Source of the DNA: an uncultured Mycoplasmatota bacterium
Lineage (GTDB): Bacteria; Bacillota_I; Bacilli_A; RF39; UBA660
NCBI GenBank assembly: GCA_900554615.1
Contig: USIB01000076.1
Location: 1-6,014, forward strand
Direction of reading: 5' to 3'
Length of the DNA: 6,014 bases
Within the stretch, counting starts at the first letter, position 1. Each line of letters opens with the position of its first letter. This document shows positions 5,957-6,014 of this stretch, one piece after another. The notes under the pieces were generated by a model. That model did no database searches, had not been told where the DNA came from, and was given only the letters and a program-made list of their open reading frames with translations. A program made the position numbers and the translations under genes.

Positions 5957-6014
5957 GGGGGCTCTACAACATCTAGTGGGGAGTAAAAAATAACGATTTT
6001 GACTTTCTGGTGGG
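5957..6014. mobile_element. Possible end of an insertion sequence or other repeated element, cut by the window edge
   Basis: Seven bases after the stop of the surface protein gene, the AT-rich sequence changes to GGGGGCTCT followed by G-rich patches (AGTGGGGAG, CTGGTGGG). GGCTCT-type tips are typical of ISL3-family terminal inverted repeats. CTAGTGGG at 5973-5980 and CTGGTGGG at 6007-6014 form a 7-of-8 direct repeat 34 bases apart, as subterminal transposase sites might. No open frame, target duplication or matching opposite end can be seen, so the element type is uncertain. It could also be a non-IS repeat. Confidence 0.35.

Overview
The window is AT-rich and almost entirely coding on the + strand. 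It looks like chromosomal DNA from a low-GC Firmicute, most likely an uncultured gut Bacilli or Mollicutes-like lineage (RF39/Erysipelotrichales type). Four things suggest this: heavy use of AGA, ATA and TTA codons; strong AGGAGG ribosome binding sites; a miaB gene followed directly by a RicA/YmcA-type gene, as in Bacillus; and a short surface protein with a 'GTYAYY' signal region. The stops seen are TAA or TAG, never TGA, and tryptophan is TGG throughout, so the sequence does not decide between genetic codes 4 and 11.

Positions 1-5280 hold one tightly packed, probably co-transcribed block. It starts with a 5'-truncated lepA (elongation factor 4), which lacks only the N-terminal P-loop region. 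After 21 bases comes a divergent RNB-domain ribonuclease gene, which is split in two by a one-base frame change near position 2902-2919. Two bases after that gene is miaB (tRNA ms2i6A37 methylthiotransferase), whose end overlaps by 14 bases a short YlbF/YmcA (RicA-like) gene with a GTG start. The theme is translation and RNA handling: a ribosome GTPase, an RNase-like protein, a tRNA modification enzyme and a small protein whose relatives work with RNase Y.

A 63-base gap then carries a convincing vegetative promoter (TTGTAA, 17 bases, TATTAT, with an extended -10 TG) and a strong ribosome binding site. These serve a separate 201-residue secreted or membrane-anchored protein with a TasA/SipW-like leader and a beta-rich, cysteine-free body. 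Its codon choice differs from the upstream block.

The last ~58 bases (from about 5957) change abruptly to G-rich sequence with a GGGGGCTCT motif. They look like the tip of a repeated element, possibly an ISL3-type insertion sequence. The window opens inside a gene and ends inside this element, so it may be a whole assembly contig broken at a repeat (inference).

The most unusual item is the RNB-like protein. It has no recognisable cold-shock or S1 domain, has a helical N-terminal region I do not recognise, has Cys in place of one metal-binding Asp, and is frame-disrupted. I see no defence system, CRISPR array, tRNA or rRNA.
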